Below are positions 24,641-33,732 of a stretch of 37,184 bases of DNA, piece by piece (position 1 is the first letter of the stretch; each line of letters opens with the position of its first letter). Origin of the DNA: an uncultured beta proteobacterium (GTDB taxonomy: Bacteria; Pseudomonadota; Gammaproteobacteria; Burkholderiales; Burkholderiaceae_C); the NCBI GenBank assembly GCA_903828235.1, contig CAIKLM010000080.1:1-37184 (forward strand), given 5' to 3'. The notes below the pieces were generated by a model, which was not told the DNA's origin, did not search any database, and worked only from the letters and a program-made list of their open reading frames with translations. The translations under genes and the position numbers were made by a program.

Positions 24641-27398
24641 CGCGCGGGCCGCGCGCGGAGGCCTTGCGCGCCGGGGCATCGGCCGGCAGCAGCGAACCCA
24701 GCTCGCGGTAGCGCTCGAAGAGATAGGCCACGCGCTCGGCATCGGAGTCGAAGCCCTTGCGGCCGGGGCGCGGGTAAGCGGCATCGACGGCGGCGTCGAG
24801 TTTCTGGTGGGCCTTGCGCAAGGCCAGCGGCATGGCCAGGTCGTCGTACAGGTCGGCCAGCGAGTTGCCGGGGTGTAGGGCACGCGCATCCAGCACGCCC
24901 TGCGCGGCGGACTCGATGGCGAGGCGCTGCGCCTCACTCACCTCGGGCCAGGGGAAGGTGTTGTAGACGTTGGGTTCGTAACGAATCCGACTCTCAAGGC
25001 GCCCGCAGGTGTAGCGGACCCAGGCGTTGTGCATGGCGCTGTGCATCACCCCAAACAGGTACAGATCGGCTCCGGGGCAAATGATGAGCGAATCGCCCGC
25101 GATCACGTCCGGTTCCAGGTATGCGATGGGCACGTACCGTCTGGTCTCGGAAGAGTGCCGCGACAACGCCACATATCGCTCACCAGGTTGCCGATCCTGC
25201 GTGAAGTGCGCTGGCATGTCGGCGAAGCGCCGGACGCTCTCGGTTGCACTCTGCCTTCTCGAAATCACCACCGACTCGAGCCTGCGCTTAACGGCCGGCA
25301 TGGCTCGGATCGCCGCAGGAGGAGCATCCTTCAACCAGAGGCAAAAGCGCTCGCTATCGTGGAGTAGATCCTCGCCGCCCATGAATCGGCGGATCCACGA
25401 CGCCGACTCCGGAGATTCGGCCACCAGCGCATCTCGCTCTGCGAGACTCAGCAACAGGTGCCCTCCATCCGTAGGCTGGCTACCCTTCATCAACTTCGGC
25501 ACTCCAGGCGGCGTTCGGGTCCTCGACGGCAGCACGACGTTGGGTCCATCGACGAGGTAAGGGTTGATGTTGCCCGCCACGAGCTCGTGCGGTTCGCCGT
25601 CCACCTCGGCGTACTCGAACAGACGCTTGGCGGGCCTGTCGCCCACGCCGAAGCCCACGATCACGCAGTGCACGGCCGCCTTGCCGCTGGCCTCGTTGGA
25701 CCACTTGAAGGTGCGATGCGCAAAATCGATGCGCATGCCACGCTCCAGCAACCAAGCCCACAGCGTGCCGACCTGCTCGCCCTGCGCGATGCTGTTGGTG
25801 GAGACAAAGGCGCACCGAATGCGGGGCTCACCGGCAACGTAGCGCGCAGCCATGGCGTACCAGGCGGTGACGTAGTCGAGCCGGCCAAAGCGGCCATCGA
25901 CGCCCCAAACCGCCGTCATGTCTGCCGCCTGCGCTGCGGAGCGGTTCTGGTGCCCGATGAACGGCGGGTTGCCCAGCACATAGCTGCACCGCACCGCCGG
26001 CGCCACATCGTTCCAGTCCATGCGCAACGCATTGCCGTGCACGATGTGCGGCGACGCCTTCAGCGGGATGCGCGCGAAGTAGGCACCGAACTCGTCACCG
26101 ACGCGCACGTTCATCTGGTGGTCCACCAGCCACAGCGCCACCTGGGCGATCTGGGCCGGGAACTCCTCGATCTCGATGCCGTGGAACTGGTCGACGTCGA
26201 TGTTCACCAGCGTGTGCACATCCAGCGTCTGCTGGCCGTCGGCATAGGCGGCGCGCAGCACCTCCAGCTCCAGCAGCCGCAGCTCGCGGTAGACGATGAC
26301 GAGAAAGTTACCGCAGCCGCAGGCCGGGTCTAGGAACACCAGCGAGCGCAGCTTCTTGTGGAACTCGAACAGGCGGTTGCGCTGCCGCTTCACACGCTCG
26401 AACTCGGCGCGCAGCTCGTCCAGGAACAGCGGCTTGATGAGCTTGAGGATGTTCTGCTCGCTGGTGTAGTGCGCGCCCAGCGCACGGCGGGCCTTGTCGT
26501 CGCTGATGCTCTGGAACATGGCGCCGAAGATGGCCGGGCTGATGGCGCTCCAGTCCAGCGCGCAGGCGTCCAGCAGCTGCTCGCGCATCGCGGCGTCGAA
26601 CGAGGCCAGCGGCAGCATCTCCTCGAACAGCCGCCCGTTCACGTAGGGAAAAGCGCGCAGCTGCTCGTCGAGCTTGGCGCTGCGCTTGTCCTCGGGCGTG
26701 TTCAGCACCTGGAAGAGCGCCGCGAGCTGCGGGCCGAGGTCGCTGCCGTCGACCGCCGTGCGCTCCTCCAGCCAGGCCCGCCATGACTGGGCGGGCTGGA
26801 AAATGCCGGTGTCGTCGGCGAACAGGCAGAACAGCAGCCGCACCAGCAGCAGCTCCAAGGGGTGGCCGTCGTAGCCGCTGGCCTTGAGCGCATCGTGCAA
26901 CAGACCCAGCTTCTGCGCGGCGCGGACGTTCACCTCGTCCTGCGGGCGGATGGTCTGCGTGCGGTAGCCGGCCACGAAGGCAAAGCGCTTGATGTGCTTC
27001 GGCAGGTCGGCCAAGCTGAACTCGGCGTCGATGCCCTCTTCGAGGTCGAACAGTCGGAACCGCGCGAAGTCGCTCACCAGCACATGGCGCGGCAGGTCTC
27101 GCTCCTTCAGCCCGGGGAAGTAGGCCAGCGCCTGGTCGTGCGCCTTGACCAGATCCTTGCCGCGCGACTTGTGCTCGACCAGCAGCACGCCGGGCCAGAA
27201 CAGGTCGATGAAGCCCTGGCCGCCCCCGTGCTTCTTGACCGCGTGCTCGAAGCTGGCGACCCGCGGCTTGCGGATGCCGAAGATGTCGAAAAACTCGACC
27301 CAGAACTCCTGGGCCTGGGCGCGTTCGTCAGTGGCGTCGCGCCAGCGCCGCTCGAAGGCGGCAGCGCGCACCTTGATGTCGTTCCAACTCAGCGGCAT
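24621..27398 (-). CDS. MmeI-like type IIL restriction-modification enzyme (nuclease and methyltransferase in one chain)
   Basis: 925 residues, close to MmeI (about 920). The N-terminus (MPLSWNDIKVRAAAFERRW) is MmeI-like. The nuclease motif is D65-X9-E75-x-K77 within DLFWPGVLLVEHK, intact. Helical spacer about 150-320. Methyltransferase motifs: GAHYTSEQNILKLIKP (motif X), FLDPACGCGNF (355-365, SAM) and catalytic NPPF (477-480), implying N6-adenine methylation. Residues about 620-850 should hold the target-recognition domain, and the DNA there (25000-25600) is lower in GC. In this family one protein recognises an asymmetric site, methylates one strand and cuts about 20 nt away. It appears complete and likely active. 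Recognition site cannot be read from sequence alone. Confidence 0.92.
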   Translation of the reverse strand: MPLSWNDIKVRAAAFERRWRDATDERAQAQEFWVEFFDIFGIRKPRVASFEHAVKKHGGGQGFIDLFWPGVLLVEHKSRGKDLVKAHDQALAYFPGLKERDLPRHVLVSDFARFRLFDLEEGIDAEFSLADLPKHIKRFAFVAGYRTQTIRPQDEVNVRAAQKLGLLHDALKASGYDGHPLELLLVRLLFCLFADDTGIFQPAQSWRAWLEERTAVDGSDLGPQLAALFQVLNTPEDKRSAKLDEQLRAFPYVNGRLFEEMLPLASFDAAMREQLLDACALDWSAISPAIFGAMFQSISDDKARRALGAHYTSEQNILKLIKPLFLDELRAEFERVKRQRNRLFEFHKKLRSLVFLDPACGCGNFLVIVYRELRLLELEVLRAAYADGQQTLDVHTLVNIDVDQFHGIEIEEFPAQIAQVALWLVDHQMNVRVGDEFGAYFARIPLKASPHIVHGNALRMDWNDVAPAVRCSYVLGNPPFIGHQNRSAAQAADMTAVWGVDGRFGRLDYVTAWYAMAARYVAGEPRIRCAFVSTNSIAQGEQVGTLWAWLLERGMRIDFAHRTFKWSNEASGKAAVHCVIVGFGVGDRPAKRLFEYAEVDGEPHELVAGNINPYLVDGPNVVLPSRTRTPPGVPKLMKGSQPTDGGHLLLSLAERDALVAESPESASWIRRFMGGEDLLHDSERFCLWLKDAPPAAIRAMPAVKRRLESVVISRRQSATESVRRFADMPAHFTQDRQPGERYVALSRHSSETRRYVPIAYLEPDVIAGDSLIICPGADLYLFGVMHSAMHNAWVRYTCGRLESRIRYEPNVYNTFPWPEVSEAQRLAIESAAQGVLDARALHPGNSLADLYDDLAMPLALRKAHQKLDAAVDAAYPRPGRKGFDSDAERVAYLFERYRELGSLLPADAPARKASARGPRVRPSAA

Positions 27399-27521
27399 GC
27401 GTCCATTGTGAGGGAGCCGCCGCCGTCATCGACAGCACTGGCAGTCACGCCAGGGGGTGGCTGGGCAGGTCCGCGGCAGCACCCATGCCCGCGATGGCGC
27501 GCCGCCGCTACGATGCCAAGC

Positions 27522-28643
27522 ATGACCATCGCCGACCTGCCCACCCCCGCCGCGCTGCTTGACGCCGAGCGGCTCAACCGCAACATCGCCGCCATGCAGG
27601 CGCGCGCCCGCGCGTTGGGGGTGCGCCTGCGCCCGCACGTCAAGACCACCAAGTGCTGGCCCGTGGTGCAGCGCCAGCTGGCCGCGGGCGCGACCGGCAT
27701 CACGGTGAGCACGCTGAAGGAGGCCGAGCAGTTCGCGGCCCAGGGCGTGAGCGACATCCTGTACGCCGTGGGCATCGTGCCGGGCAAGCTGGCCGCGGTG
27801 CGTGCGCTGCGCGAGCAGGGTTGCCGGCTGACGGTGATCCTCGACTCGGTCGAGGCCGCCGAGGCGCTGGTGGCCCACGGCCGCGCGCACGGCCACCGCT
27901 TCGACGTGATGATCGAGATCGACACCGACGGCCAGCGCGCCGGGCTGGCGCCCGACGCACCCGCGCTGCCCGCGGTGGCGCGCGTGCTGGCCGAGGGCGG
28001 CGCACAGCTGCTGGGCGTGATGACGCACTGCGGCGCCAGCTACGGCTGCCGCGGCGAGGCCGAGCTCGCGGCCATGGCCGAGCAGGAGCGCGCGCGCTGC
28101 GTGGCCGCGGCCCAGGTGCTGCGCGCCGCGGGCCACGCCTGCCCTGAGGTGAGCGTGGGCAGCACCCCCACCGCGCTGTTCGCCCGCAGCCTGCACGGCG
28201 TGACCGAGCTGCGCGCCGGCGTCTACGCCTTCCACGACCTCGTCATGCGCGGCCTGGGCGTGTGCGGCACCGACGACATCGCGCTGAGCGTGCTGACCAC
28301 CGTGATCGGCCACCAGCGCGACAAGGGCTGGGTGCTGGTGGACGCCGGCTGGATGGCGATGAGCCGCGACCGCGGGCGCGACGACTGCGGCTACGGCGTG
28401 GTCTGCGACGAGGCTGGCCGGCCCCTGCCGGGGCTGCTGGTGACCGGCGCCAACCAGGAGCACGGCATCGTCTCGCGCGCCGACGGCAGCGCCGACGCCG
28501 GCCTGGCCGAGCGGCTGCCCGTGGGCACGCGGCTGCGCGTACTGCCCAACCACGCCTGCGCCACGGCATCACAATTCGACCGTTATGCCGTGTGTGCCGG
28601 CGCCGCCGTGACCGCGACCTGGCCGCGCTTCAACGGCTGGTAA
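27522..28643 (+). CDS. DSD1-type PLP enzyme (D-serine dehydratase / D-threonine aldolase-like)
   Basis: 373 residues. N-terminal alanine-racemase-fold barrel with the PLP lysine in RPHVKTTK (K41). The C-terminal domain carries the metal pair H344-x-C346 in LPNHACAT, matching the zinc site of eukaryotic-type D-serine dehydratases and D-threonine aldolases. Other family segments: VMIEIDTDGQRAG, GVMTHCGASYG, ELRAGVYAFHDL and WVLVDAGWMAMSRDRG. It should degrade D-hydroxy-amino acids in the cytoplasm; which substrate cannot be told. The ATG at 27522 was chosen; 27513 is an alternative, and neither has a clear Shine-Dalgarno. It is divergent from the restriction gene, with 123 bases between them. 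Confidence 0.88.
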   Translation: MTIADLPTPAALLDAERLNRNIAAMQARARALGVRLRPHVKTTKCWPVVQRQLAAGATGITVSTLKEAEQFAAQGVSDILYAVGIVPGKLAAVRALREQGCRLTVILDSVEAAEALVAHGRAHGHRFDVMIEIDTDGQRAGLAPDAPALPAVARVLAEGGAQLLGVMTHCGASYGCRGEAELAAMAEQERARCVAAAQVLRAAGHACPEVSVGSTPTALFARSLHGVTELRAGVYAFHDLVMRGLGVCGTDDIALSVLTTVIGHQRDKGWVLVDAGWMAMSRDRGRDDCGYGVVCDEAGRPLPGLLVTGANQEHGIVSRADGSADAGLAERLPVGTRLRVLPNHACATASQFDRYAVCAGAAVTATWPRFNGW

Positions 28644-28751
28644 CCCCGCCCGCGGGGTCGCGCGGCCTCGACACTCCGGATGACGCGGCGCGGCGCGAAG
28701 CGCTGCACGATCGGGCCGCCTCGCCCACTGCGAGCCCAACGGGGGACGACC

Positions 28752-31553
28752 ATGAAGAAGACCACTCCTCGGCGCATGCCTGCGCCGACCGCCATCGCAC
28801 TGGCCGCACTGGCCGCTCTGGCCTGCGCCAGCGCCCAGGCCGGCATCACGCCCTCGGGCGCCACCGGCACCGGCAACGGCGCCGCACTGGGGCCCGGCAA
28901 CACCGACATCGGCAACGTCGGCGTGTTCGTCGGCAACGGCGCGCCCGGCGGGCTCGCCGTCGACGCCGGATCGCTGCTGCGGGCCGGCTCGCTGCTGATC
29001 GGGCCGAGCGGGGCCGGCAACGGCGACGGCAACGTCGTGATCGACGGCGCTGGCACCCGCGTCCTGCTCGTCGGCGACGGATTCGGCCCAGGTGTCATCA
29101 ACCGGCTGGGCGTGGGCGAGTGGGGGCGCGGCTCGCTCACCGTCTCTGGCGGCGCGGTGCTCGACGGCCGCGCGGACGGCATCGCCTGCCTCACCGCGGG
29201 CGGCTTCTGCAACAACTTCGTCGGCAACGCGGCGGGCTCGGACGGCACCTTCACGATCACCGGCGCGGGCAGCCAAGCGTCGTTCCTTCGCGGCTTCTTC
29301 GTCGGTGGCCTCGCGGTGTTCCGCCCGCCCATCGACGGCTTCACCTTTGGCACGCCCGGCGGCAGCACGCGCGGGCGGGTCAACGTGCTGCAGGGCGGCA
29401 CGCTGACGACCGACGTCGCCACCATCGGCCTCGGCCCCGGGGGCAGCAGCCCGCTGGGCACCGAGCGCAGCTTCGCCGACGTGGTGATCTCCGGGGCCAG
29501 CTCGGCCTGGGTCGTCACCGGGGGCACGCTCGAGAACACCCAGCCGTTGTTCAGCACCGGGACGCACCGCAACGCGTGGGCGACGGTGAACGTCCTCGAC
29601 GGCGGCACGCTGCGCGTCCAGGGCAACGCCAGCCAGCTGGCCGTGGTCAACCTGACGTCCAACGGCGGCCGCACCGACGCCGCCGTGTCGGGCACGGGTT
29701 CGGCGATCGAGTTCACGGGCGAGTCGGCGGTGCTGCAGGTCGGCCGCTCGCTCGGCAGCGCGACGCTCGAGCTGCGCAGCGGCGGCCAGGTGCGCAACGT
29801 CTGGTACGGCACCGTGGGCCGCGACGGCAGCTTCGGCACGCTGGTGATCGACGGCGCAGGCTCGCTCTACCGCGCCGACAACACCGCCACGGCGGCGGCC
29901 AACAACGGCCAGGCGCAGGTGGCGGCCATGGACATCGGGCGCGGCGGCGGCAACGGCCACGTGACGGTGTCCAACGGCGGCCGGCTCGAGATCGTCGCGA
30001 CGCAGGCGCGCGCCAACGGCCCTTCGCTCAGCCTCGGGCGCGACGCCGCCAGCAGCGGCACGCTGACGATCGCAGGGCCTGGCTCGACGGTGCTCGTCAG
30101 TGCGGCGTCGGTCGGCGCCGGCCCGGGCGAGGCCTTCAATCCGTTCGTGCGCGTCGGGCGCGACGGCAGCGGGACGCTGCTCGTCAGCGCCGGCGGCAAG
30201 CTGCTGCTCGAAGGCAACGCGGTCTCGACGCCGACGGACACGCGCCGCACCAACCTGTTCATCGGCGGCGCTGGCGACACGACGCCGGGCGGGCGCGGCA
30301 TCGCCACGGTCACCGGCGCCGGCTCGGAGATCCGCGTGTCGGGGTCGGACACCTACATCGGCGTCGGCCATGGCCCGCTGGCCAGCGGGCAGCTCACGCT
30401 CGCCGACCAGGGACGGGCGAGCGCGACGATCCTCGGCGTCGGCAACTTCGGCGGCACCGGCATCGTGAAGATGGACAACGCGCGCGTCGACCTCAGCGGC
30501 CAGTACACCGGCCAGGGCGGCTTCGGCGCCGCGCTGGTGATCGGCGCCGGCCAAGGGGCGGTCGGCAGCCTGTCGATGACCAACGGCAGCGTCGTGCGCA
30601 TCGAGAACACGCTCAGCGGCGCTTCCGGCGTCACGATCGGCGGCTCGCGCGCGCTGACCGGCGGCGATGGCGCGCTCACCCTGAGCGGCGGCTCGCGCAT
30701 CGAGATGGCTGCGCCGGTGGCATCGAGTTCGTTCACGGTGGGGCGCACCGGCAGCGGCCTGCTGCGACTGCAGACCGGCAGCGCGCTGGACCTGGGCGGT
30801 TCGGCCCTCTACGTCGCGCGCGCCAGCGGCTCCGACGGCACGCTGATCGCCACCGGCGGCTCGACGATCAACGCCGGCTTCGTCGGCGTGGGCCGCGACG
30901 GCGCGAACGGCGGCGTCGACGGCGGCACCGCCACGATGGTGCTGAACGGCGCAACGCTGAACGCGACCGACGTGGTGATCGGCACGAACGGCTATCTCGG
31001 CGGCTCGGCCGGCGCGATCAACGTCAGCGGCACGATCACCAATTACGGCATCTTCAGCCCCGGCGCATCGCCCGGCGTGTTCACGATCAATGGCGCCTAC
31101 GTCGCCGCCGCCGGAAGCCGGCTGATCCTGGAGGTGGAAAGCGACGGCAACGGCGGCTTCCTGACCGACGAACTGCGGTTCGGCTTCGGCAGCGACATCG
31201 ACCTCGGCGCGCTGACGGTGGAGTTCCGCTTCCTCGGCGACACCGATCCGGGCGCCTTCCTCGCCAGCGGCCGCTTCGACATCGACACCTTCCTGAGCCA
31301 GGCCGACGCCACTGGCACGCTGCTGGGCCTGCCGTCGAGCGAGTTCGCCGGCGTCAGCTTCGAGGCGCGCGCCGACGCCTACACGATCGCCGACTTCAGC
31401 TTCGACGTCGACGGCGGCGTCAGCTTCACGGCAACGCCGGTGCCCGAGCCGTCGACCTGGGCGCTGCTCGCAGGCGGCCTGGTGCTGATCGGCGCGCGGC
31501 TGCAGCGGCGGTCATCGCGCAGGGAGGCGGGCCCGGGCTGGTTCGCGGCGTAG
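28752..31553 (+). CDS. PEP-CTERM surface protein with T5SS/PEP-CTERM-associated repeats
   Basis: 933 residues; start fixed by GGGGGA seven bases before the ATG. Signal peptide 1-30 (ends CASAQA-GIT). Most of the chain is short Gly-rich beta repeats such as GNVVIDGAGTRVLLVGDG, GSLTVSGGAVLDG, GTLVIDGAGSLYRADN, GHVTVSNGGRLEIVA and GTLTIAGPGSTVLVSA. They match the repeat class shared by autotransporter passengers and PEP-CTERM proteins (TIGR04393-like), predicting a beta-helix. Near the end, residues 897-900 VPEP start a PEP-CTERM sorting signal (VPEPSTWALLAGGLVLIGAR then basic residues). It would be processed by an exosortase encoded elsewhere and released to the matrix or surface. The C-terminus runs 13 residues past the basic cluster. 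Confidence 0.92.
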   Translation: MKKTTPRRMPAPTAIALAALAALACASAQAGITPSGATGTGNGAALGPGNTDIGNVGVFVGNGAPGGLAVDAGSLLRAGSLLIGPSGAGNGDGNVVIDGAGTRVLLVGDGFGPGVINRLGVGEWGRGSLTVSGGAVLDGRADGIACLTAGGFCNNFVGNAAGSDGTFTITGAGSQASFLRGFFVGGLAVFRPPIDGFTFGTPGGSTRGRVNVLQGGTLTTDVATIGLGPGGSSPLGTERSFADVVISGASSAWVVTGGTLENTQPLFSTGTHRNAWATVNVLDGGTLRVQGNASQLAVVNLTSNGGRTDAAVSGTGSAIEFTGESAVLQVGRSLGSATLELRSGGQVRNVWYGTVGRDGSFGTLVIDGAGSLYRADNTATAAANNGQAQVAAMDIGRGGGNGHVTVSNGGRLEIVATQARANGPSLSLGRDAASSGTLTIAGPGSTVLVSAASVGAGPGEAFNPFVRVGRDGSGTLLVSAGGKLLLEGNAVSTPTDTRRTNLFIGGAGDTTPGGRGIATVTGAGSEIRVSGSDTYIGVGHGPLASGQLTLADQGRASATILGVGNFGGTGIVKMDNARVDLSGQYTGQGGFGAALVIGAGQGAVGSLSMTNGSVVRIENTLSGASGVTIGGSRALTGGDGALTLSGGSRIEMAAPVASSSFTVGRTGSGLLRLQTGSALDLGGSALYVARASGSDGTLIATGGSTINAGFVGVGRDGANGGVDGGTATMVLNGATLNATDVVIGTNGYLGGSAGAINVSGTITNYGIFSPGASPGVFTINGAYVAAAGSRLILEVESDGNGGFLTDELRFGFGSDIDLGALTVEFRFLGDTDPGAFLASGRFDIDTFLSQADATGTLLGLPSSEFAGVSFEARADAYTIADFSFDVDGGVSFTATPVPEPSTWALLAGGLVLIGARLQRRSSRREAGPGWFAA

Positions 31554-31640
31554 GCCTGCCCGTGGGCGCGGGCGACAGGACGTGAGGGCCGCTGTCGTCC
31601 GGCGAGCACCCGGGGCGGGCACAGGCGGCCCGCGCACTGC

Positions 31641-33569
31641 TCAGGCCGGGTTGGCCGGCAGCAGCGCCTCGAGCTCGTCCATCAGCCGCTCCATGTGGCG
31701 CGCCAGCGCCTGGTAGGGGCGCGGGCTGTCCATGTCCAGGCCGGCGTCCTTCAGCAGCGGCACCGGGTGGCGCGAGCCGCCCGAGCGCAGGATGCCCAGG
31801 TAGGTGTCGCGCGCCTGCGGCGAGCCCGTGAGCAGCTGCTGCGTGAAGTGCGTCGCCGCGGCCATGCTGGTGGCGTACTGGTACACGTAGAACGGCCGGT
31901 GGAAGTGCGGGATGTAGGCCCACTCGGTGCAGACCACGGGGTCGATGCGCATCACGCCGGCGTCGGCGCCGTGGTACTTGCGCAGCAGCTCGCAGAACTG
32001 GCGCGTCATGCGCGTGCCCGACAGCGCCTCGCCGCGCTGCACGGCGTCGTGCGTGGCCAGCTCGAATTCGGCGAACATGGCCTGGCGGAAGAACGCGCCG
32101 CGGATGCGCTCGATGGCCTCGCCCAGGTAGAAGATGCGCTCCTCGCGCGTCTTGGCCGTCTTCTGCATGTGGTCGGCCAGCAGCAGCTCGTGCGTGAAGG
32201 CCGCGATCTCGGCCAGGAACAGCGGGTAGCCCGCGGTCTCGAAGGGCTGCGCTCCGTTGGCCTGCAGCGTGTGCATGCCGTGGCCCCACTCGTGCGTGTA
32301 GGTGCTGACGCTGTCGAAGGTGTCCTGGTGGTTCAGGAAGATCAGCGGCACCTGCCCGTAGACGCCGCTCTGGTAGGCGCCCGAGCTCTTGCCGGGCGCC
32401 GGGTACACGTGCATCGTGCGCGCGGCCAGCGCCTCGCGCAGCTGCTTCTGGTAGGCCGCGCCCAGCGGCGCCACCGAGGCCAGCGTCAGCTCGGCGGCGT
32501 CCTGGGGCGTGTAGCGGCGCGGCGGCGTCACGATGTCGGGGTAGACGTCGTGGTAGGCCAGGTCGGGCAGCTTCAGCAGCCGCTGGCGCAGCTTGAAGTA
32601 GCGGTGCAGCGTGGGCAGTGCCTTGTTCGTCTCGGCCACCAGCGTGCGGTACACGCTCTCGGGGATGGCGTCGCCGGCCAGGCTCGCGGCCACGGCGCTG
32701 GGGTGCTGGCGCAGGCGCGCGTTGGCCACGCCCAGCTCCACCCGCTGCGCCAGCGCCGCGCCCAGGCTGCCCTGGAAGCGCGCGTGGGTCTTGAAGAAGG
32801 CGTCGAAGGCCTGCTGGCGCACGGCGCGGTCGGGGTGGGCGCGCAGGCGCTGGTAGCCGATGTTGTCCACCTTCACCGGCTGGCCGTCGACGGTGATCGT
32901 GGGCCACTCGATGTCGGTGGTGACCAGCAGCGTGCGGATCTGCGTGGTGGCGCCCATGGTCGGCGCCAGCGTGGCCAGCGCCGTCTCGGCCTCGGGGGTG
33001 AGCTGGTGGCGGGCCAGGCGCTGCACCTCCTGCAGCCGCACGCGGTGCCGCTCCAGCCCGGGCTCGGCGCGCAGGAAGGCCTCGATGCGCTCGGGCCCGA
33101 GGGCGCGCAGCGCGCCGTCCACCCAGGCGGTGGCGCTGCCGATCTGGCCCCAAGCCGCGCGCGCCTGGCCGTTGCGCTCCTGGTGGCGCGCGCTGCGGTT
33201 GTCGGTGCTGGCCAGGGCGCTGGCGTAGGTCCAGAGCCGGCGCAGGCGCTGGCTGACGGCCGACAGGCGGTCGAGCGCGGCGCGCAGGCTGGCGGCGTCG
33301 CGGCCGAAGCCCTCGCGCAGCGCGGCCAGCTTCGGCGCCTCGGCCAGCAGGGCCTGGCGCTCGGCCTCCCAGGCGGCGTCGTCCTTGAACAGGGTCGACA
33401 GGTCCCAGACGTAGCGCGGGTCGCTCGCCGCCGCGGCGCCGCCGGCGGCCGCCGCGGCGGCGGGCTGCACGTCGCTGTCGAAGTCGTCGTCGGCCCGGGC
33501 GGGGGCGGCGAGCGTCAGGGCCAGCAGGGCCGCCAGCAGCGGGGTGGTGGCGAAACGGGGTGTCTTCAT
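31641..33569 (-). CDS. Exported M3-family zinc oligoendopeptidase (PepF-like)
   Basis: 642 residues. Signal peptide about 1-26 (MKTPRFATTPLLAALLALTL, cleavage after APARA), then a low-complexity Asp/Ala/Gly linker. The mature enzyme reads as M3B oligoendopeptidase F: N-terminal helical domain with WDLSTLFKDDAAWEAER and IEWPTITVDG, then the zinc motif HEWGH at 426-430 within STYTHEWGHGMHT, and a downstream Glu in FLAEIAAFTHE. C-terminal segments FHRPFYVYQYATSMAAA and YLGILRSGGS are typical. PepF is usually cytoplasmic and about 600 residues; export to the periplasm is the unusual point. It lies 163 bases downstream of the VOC gene and converges with the PEP-CTERM gene. Confidence 0.93.
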   Translation of the reverse strand: MKTPRFATTPLLAALLALTLAAPARADDDFDSDVQPAAAAAAGGAAAASDPRYVWDLSTLFKDDAAWEAERQALLAEAPKLAALREGFGRDAASLRAALDRLSAVSQRLRRLWTYASALASTDNRSARHQERNGQARAAWGQIGSATAWVDGALRALGPERIEAFLRAEPGLERHRVRLQEVQRLARHQLTPEAETALATLAPTMGATTQIRTLLVTTDIEWPTITVDGQPVKVDNIGYQRLRAHPDRAVRQQAFDAFFKTHARFQGSLGAALAQRVELGVANARLRQHPSAVAASLAGDAIPESVYRTLVAETNKALPTLHRYFKLRQRLLKLPDLAYHDVYPDIVTPPRRYTPQDAAELTLASVAPLGAAYQKQLREALAARTMHVYPAPGKSSGAYQSGVYGQVPLIFLNHQDTFDSVSTYTHEWGHGMHTLQANGAQPFETAGYPLFLAEIAAFTHELLLADHMQKTAKTREERIFYLGEAIERIRGAFFRQAMFAEFELATHDAVQRGEALSGTRMTRQFCELLRKYHGADAGVMRIDPVVCTEWAYIPHFHRPFYVYQYATSMAAATHFTQQLLTGSPQARDTYLGILRSGGSRHPVPLLKDAGLDMDSPRPYQALARHMERLMDELEALLPANPA

Positions 33570-33732
33570 GGCGGCGTCGGGCAAGGCAGCGAAGGCGCGG
33601 ATTCTGAGGGGCCACGGTCGCCGATGCAGCGCGCGGGGCACCGGCGCGTGCCCGCACAAACCCGGATGCGGGGCAGGCCCGTCGGCGGTGCTTCGCCGGG
33701 CGTCCGGGTCCTCCCGGGCCCTCGAGCGCGGG

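Noticed and set aside
28262..31585. Plus-strand frame of 1107 codons overlapping the PLP enzyme and the PEP-CTERM gene
   Set aside because: Arg-rich out-of-frame translation; the two overlapping frames have clear family motifs and ribosome binding signals.
31573..31597. CGACAG...CTGTCG inverted repeat between the PEP-CTERM and peptidase genes as terminator
   Set aside because: Loop of 13 bases, short stem, no T-tract; not enough to call.
33683..33717. Two short GC hairpins downstream of the VOC gene
   Set aside because: Five-bp stems without T-tracts are expected by chance at this GC content.
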